64,000 nucleotides of DNA from Phoronis australis (lineage: Eukaryota > Phoronida > Phoronidae): positions 630,971 to 694,970 of the forward strand of contig NMRA01000206.1 in assembly GCA_002633005.1 (NCBI GenBank), read 5' to 3'. A program made the translations under genes and the position numbers. Each line of letters starts with the position of its first letter. Within the stretch, counting starts at the first letter, position 1. The notes under the pieces were generated by a model, which ran no database searches, was not told the origin of the DNA, and saw nothing but the letters and a program-made list of their open reading frames with translations. This document shows, piece after piece, positions 59,747 to 64,000 of this stretch.

Positions 59747-59894
59747 CACGCCTGGTTTTGCGCCAAAGATTTTCGAGGCACGCGCCATCCGATCACACTC
59801 AAGTCAAATTTCACCGCATGAAACGTAAATTACAAATCAGCTTATGTACTGTATTTTTGTGATGTCACCGGATGTTTAGGGACCAACAACTACA

Positions 59895-60903
59895 CACAGG
59901 CGCTTGAGTTTATCTGTTCCTCGATCGCAAATGACGTCACTCAATACTAAGAAAACATAAAGGTTGGACACTCAAAATCTGTTTGCTCAGAATATTCTAC
60001 TGAAATGCGCATGGAACTCCACGAAGCTACCATCGAACAAATCTTAGAATACCTTCTTTCATTTGATATCTTCAAATTGCCTTCGAGTGGTGATTTGACT
60101 ACAAAAATGCCTAAAGAATGTCAAAGTCACAAATTCAAGGACATTATTGCGTGATGTCATGGCAGACGGTCTTCGCACATCCGGGTTTTTGGCGGACGCT
60201 CCCGACCTAAATCCGAAAGTCTATTTTCGCGCGCCTTTCGTCGTCAGTCCCTCGACTACTTGGTCATGAGAAGCAGAGAGCACTTTAAAAATATCATTGC
60301 CAAATCAATGTATCTACTCAGATATTTGTGTGAAAAATAAAATTATCCTGATACTGTATTGATATGAGAAGTTATTTTGTGTACTGTGATTTCTTATTAA
60401 GGTTTCACTTTTGGCCAGTTTATGCAATAAAATTTTAAATTAAGGGCTAAAATGAGCTGTCAGTGGAATAAAATTACAAGTAATCATTAACATACTAACT
60501 TTAACATTATCAATCAGTTAAGTTTTGGATTAGAATTATTGAATTTGAAATGTAGGTTGCTTGCTCAAACTCGAAGTTTCAACTTCGACAGGCGTACAAG
60601 TTGAAGCACAACTGAAATCCGCCATGTTTACTATTTTAGGTCCTTGAATTCAGAGTTTTGAGATTGTTTTGGAAATTCCGTCGCCAATTCACCACTCACG
60701 GGAACAATTAATGGGATCAAGGAAAGATAAGGCTTCGAATGTTTATGCAATACCAGATTGAGGGAGGTGCACGCAGATTTTATTTGGATTTTGGACAGTT
60801 GAAGTTGGGAGCCTCGGCTCGGCAAAGCTTTATAGTGTCCAACCTATATGATTATGTTTCTTATTATATGGTTATGAGTCATCGGGAAATTCGAGCGCCT
60901 GTG
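59895..60903. mobile_element. ~1 kb non-autonomous element with inverted ends
   Basis: The ends read CACAGGCGCTTGA and, inverted, CACAGGCGCTCGAA. Flanks CAACAACT and CAACGACA could be a decayed 8-bp target duplication. The matching DNA at 30632-30648 is continuous. No transposase is seen; ORFs inside are short. Superfamily is uncertain (hAT-like by target size only). Confidence 0.55.
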
Positions 60904-61214
60904 CAACGACAGTGGTGCCGTAGATGAAATCCCCGATCTCTGATCGTCGAAACACTAAGTAACAGAGTCCCGTGTTCTGCTGCATGAAACCGTCCCAACC
61001 GTCTCGACTATGTTCCTTAATCCTTAAACATATTTGTATCTTTTGTTTACTTACAAAAGTCATGCGATTGTCTTTGACTTGTGGCATTTTTATTATGTAT
61101 TTGAAAACTGAGACTTTATTTCAATAAAAACAAATAGAGAGTTAATCCTTAAATTAAGGGCGTTGCATGAAATCCCTGTTGATTTTCAATAATTTAGCGA
61201 ATTCACTCCTGACT

Positions 61215-64000
61215 AATGACCTAACAATTTTAAATTGGAAAGTTGTTCAGAATTTAATGGAGATTTTCAGCGTATGTACATATTCATCATAGCCTCAGTG
61301 AAAATAAACTGATCCGCAGTCATCCTCTCACGTCTGGCTCCAGCCTTATTTCGTCTATACACCTACGTAAACACGCCAATATCTCCCAAACTAGTAATCA
61401 AAGCCACACGGTTTAAATCAGAGAAATGCAGAGCAACCTCCAAACTGTGGAATCCAAATATTGACATACCTAAACAACATACGGGGCTCTCTCAATTTCT
61501 GAATGAAAATCATGTGTCCTGTGGTGAGTGCACTCACCTACCGGTGGCAGCTGCAACTTATCGTGGTTGATTGAAAACACCCATCGTGCTGTATACATCT
61601 ACATTGTAGGATAACTGGCAAGTCGACTGACGTCGCCGAGCGCAGGATAAGGGTGCAACCGGTCACTGGTCTCTATGTCAATGTCGACATTAAGTACTAG
61701 TCCACGAGAGCACCAACCATGAGCGGCAAGGTGGGGGTCAGCCGATTTTCACCAAATTTGGCACATATGTAGTCCTATGGGATCTATAAACAGCGGTAAA
61801 ATATTTCCTCAAAATATTTTGTTTTTCTAAAGTTATAGGTTCAAACACATTTTACGGTTTCGCAGCCATGTTTTCACGGTATAAAAACTGTCCAGTTTTA
61901 ACTGTTCATATTTTTCCTTGAATGAAAGCTATTGATTTATTATTCACTTGGCATTGTTTAGTGGTGCCTATAGATTGTTACACAGATGTCTTGAAACACG
62001 ATTCCGATTTACCACCCTCATTTAGTAGTTTTACTACACTGCCCCCCGTTATGCCATTTTGAGGTTGTGTTCAGTACACTGCTGTACCAAATCTGCCCCC
62101 ACTGTTATGAGAATGAAACTTAGCCAAAATGTTGACAAAACATGTTACTTTCATTGCATAAAATAAAAACTTTGTCAGCCAGTTTATTAGTTATACATTT
62201 TGGCACCTCAAATGTACTAAAATGAGAAATTTTCATATATCTGAGATCGATGCGTGAGCACCGTAAAATCCGATTGTCCTTCATGTTTTTCGATATTTTG
62301 CAACAAGTTAGTTCCTCCTGAATGTTTTGAACGTTTTACTACTTATCACTTTGGGCTATAGTACCCCTAAATACCATACACATGTACATGGCTCCATTTT
62401 GTAAAAAGCCGATTATGTCCTCCACAGTGAACAGGGTTAGACATGAACTCGACAAATGTAGGTTATTTTGATTTACAGTTGTTTTACTTTGCAATTTCCT
62501 CATGGGTATTTCTTCACACATATTCAAGTCAGATTTTCTGTTGATCAAATGTTCATGCAATGCATTGTAATATCAAATGAATGATAAGTTTGGTGGCATG
62601 ACCGCAGTTTTTCCCACGACTTAAAACAAAAGACCGCAGAAATTTTCCTGACGAAATACCGGGTTTGCAGTTCTCTAAAAACATTCGAATGACAAGACAA
62701 ACTCCACCACTGTCTGTGGCAACTCGTCGCATGTTTTTCGCCCATCGGTCCTATCATTGTTTTCCATTGTTGTGTCACTGTTGGATATAACAACACAGGT
62801 CGCATGGATATAGAACCTTGCGTACATCAGACCGTTGCCGATAAGTGCTCGTCATTATATCTTTATTATAAGAATGAAGATGCTAATCTATTGTTCTCTA
62901 TGCGACTAGGTTTCCCGTGGATGACCACAGAAGAGGAATCCCAAAGTATCCACAAACAATGACGCACCTTAATAGCTATTACCGCGCACACGAATCCTTT
63001 CCGTGGAACCTGAACACCAAATTTTTATATCCGTGTATTGCGTTGTATTGCTCATGGTACGGGTTCAGACTCTGTTGTATTAAGATTCCAATCCCCAACC
63101 CTGTAATCTATAGTTTGAGTAAAATTTCAAGACAATGCAGGTTTATGGATTTATTCTCCTTCAAATGAAGAGTAAAAATCAAATTCTGCACAGGTTTTTT
63201 AAAAGTAATCACTTATTGGAAGATCACACATCTAAAAATAAAACAATGTTTGACAATTTTATTCATTATCTTATTTGAAAATTGCCTACCTCACAGAAAA
63301 CTCATCTAAGTTGAAAATATTCCTTGTGAAAAAATATAAAATACCAACCAGAGACTTGTGGACTACAGAATATGTTTTGGTAATAAAATGCAAAGATAAC
63401 TGTACAGTCAAAAGTGCAAATATTATGACTCTAATAAAAAATTGCCTTCTAGATCTTTTCAACACTCTAATTGCTACAGGACAGAGTCAACCACACAAAG
63501 CCCATAAAGTCAGGGAATTACATTTAAGGTGATGTAGTCTCACTGCGAAAAAGTGATTTCGCAATATCGCTGGAAATCTTCTTCACAAACTTGAGGTAGC
63601 TGTATTTACCACATCAATGTTCTTATCAAAACTAACCACGACAAAATGAAAAATTGGCTTGTCGGTTCCAATTAAGCAGCATTTTACAATGAAATGGTCA
63701 TGAAAAAATACTTTTGCAACATGATTTGCATTAGAATTGCCCACGATTATAGTTGTACATACATACTAGACCAGTAACAAAATTACCCATGGGAACCATA
63801 AAATGGTCAATACGCCAAAAAAACAAGGAGTCACCAGAGCTAATGTGCCAATACTTTTCAGTACTGCAACAAAAAATCATTTGAAGTGGACATAAACTCG
63901 CCTAAAATCACATAAAACAACTTTTGATTTAGACATTTTATCATCACGAAATAGGTATTACTTCCAGGTCACTTTTGAGCAATTTCAGAACTTTGAAAGA
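61215..64000. other. No gene supported
   Basis: ORFs of up to 86 codons without domains or splice context. AT-rich at 63.2-64.0 kb. Confidence 0.45.

Larger units (their letters stand above)
58932..61210. repeat. Third, dispersed copy of the peptide-gene intron
   Basis: From the block GTGGATGTATTGCATCGGCG (58940) to the block GTTGCATGAAATCCCTG (61164) this stretch follows 30107-30830 and 32918-32965 in order. It contains no peptide exon. Two insertions absent from units A and B (59606-59746 and 59895-60903) interrupt it. Conversely it lacks the fold-back element found at 30.9-32.9 kb. It therefore supplies the empty site for that element. Confidence 0.7.

Noticed and set aside
1-64000. CRISPR arrays, operons, rRNA or LTR retrotransposon pairs
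   Set aside because: None seen: no short spaced direct repeats, no long direct terminal repeats with primer sites, no rRNA-like blocks.

Overview
This window is animal (metazoan) nuclear DNA. There are no operons or long bacterial ORFs; coding stretches are short and bounded by GT/AG splice signals. Most of the sequence is old, fragmented mobile DNA. The repeat mix (Penelope-like retroelements with hammerhead motifs, L1/Tx1-like and CR1/Rex1-like LINEs, tRNA-headed SINEs, hAT-like and fold-back miniature elements, THAP-type fragments) fits a marine invertebrate such as a hemichordate, cephalochordate, cnidarian or mollusc. I cannot name the species. Three isolated Ns (10372, 49929, 58630), two of them touching G or C runs, mark weak assembly points.

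Layout. 0-9 kb: no convincing gene; diverged tandem repeats (0.9-1.3 and 3.9-4.3 kb), two copies of a ~400 bp fold-back element, a SINE head, and a palindrome next to a CRE-like tandem repeat (6.1-6.4 kb). 9.7 kb: a 67-bp terminal-inverted-repeat element. 12.9-14.2 kb: a Penelope-like element remnant flanked by its own terminal repeat in inverted orientation, each arm with a hammerhead core. 16.36-16.84 kb, minus strand: the longest plausible host exon, with an FFAT-like motif. 18.3-23.5 kb: two unrelated dead LINEs. 26.2-33.3 kb, minus strand: the most interesting locus, a gene for a small secreted peptide. It has a signal-peptide exon at 33.2 kb and two tandemly duplicated terminal exons at 30.07-29.87 and 27.91-27.74 kb. 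The terminal exons share an acidic pro-region and differ in the C-terminal peptide. A fold-back element fills its first coding intron.

33-46 kb: inverted duplications, two histone-type RNA 3' stem-loops (36.5-36.6 kb), more fold-back and hAT-like elements, a SINE head, no clear gene. 46.9-47.5 kb: an acidic ORF beside a frameshifted THAP domain. 48.3-50.9 kb: a LINE endonuclease fragment joined to two tandem Penelope-like units, each with a GIY-YIG endonuclease piece, a tRNA-like segment and a hammerhead core. 52.4-52.9 kb: inverted minisatellite arms. 53.0-53.2 kb, minus strand: a third exon of the secreted-peptide family with a clear poly(A) signal. 54.8 kb: a candidate internal exon of an unknown plus-strand gene. 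56-61 kb: miniature elements, a tandem duplication and a third copy of the peptide-gene intron sequence carrying two further insertions. 61.2-64 kb: nothing recognisable.

The peptide exons (A, B, C) behave as one family: the same acceptor context, the same splice phase, a conserved pro-region and a hypervariable C-terminus. That is the pattern of effector-peptide precursors such as antimicrobial, venom or signalling peptides. The function is inference. Splice structure and homology were read by eye; no search was run.
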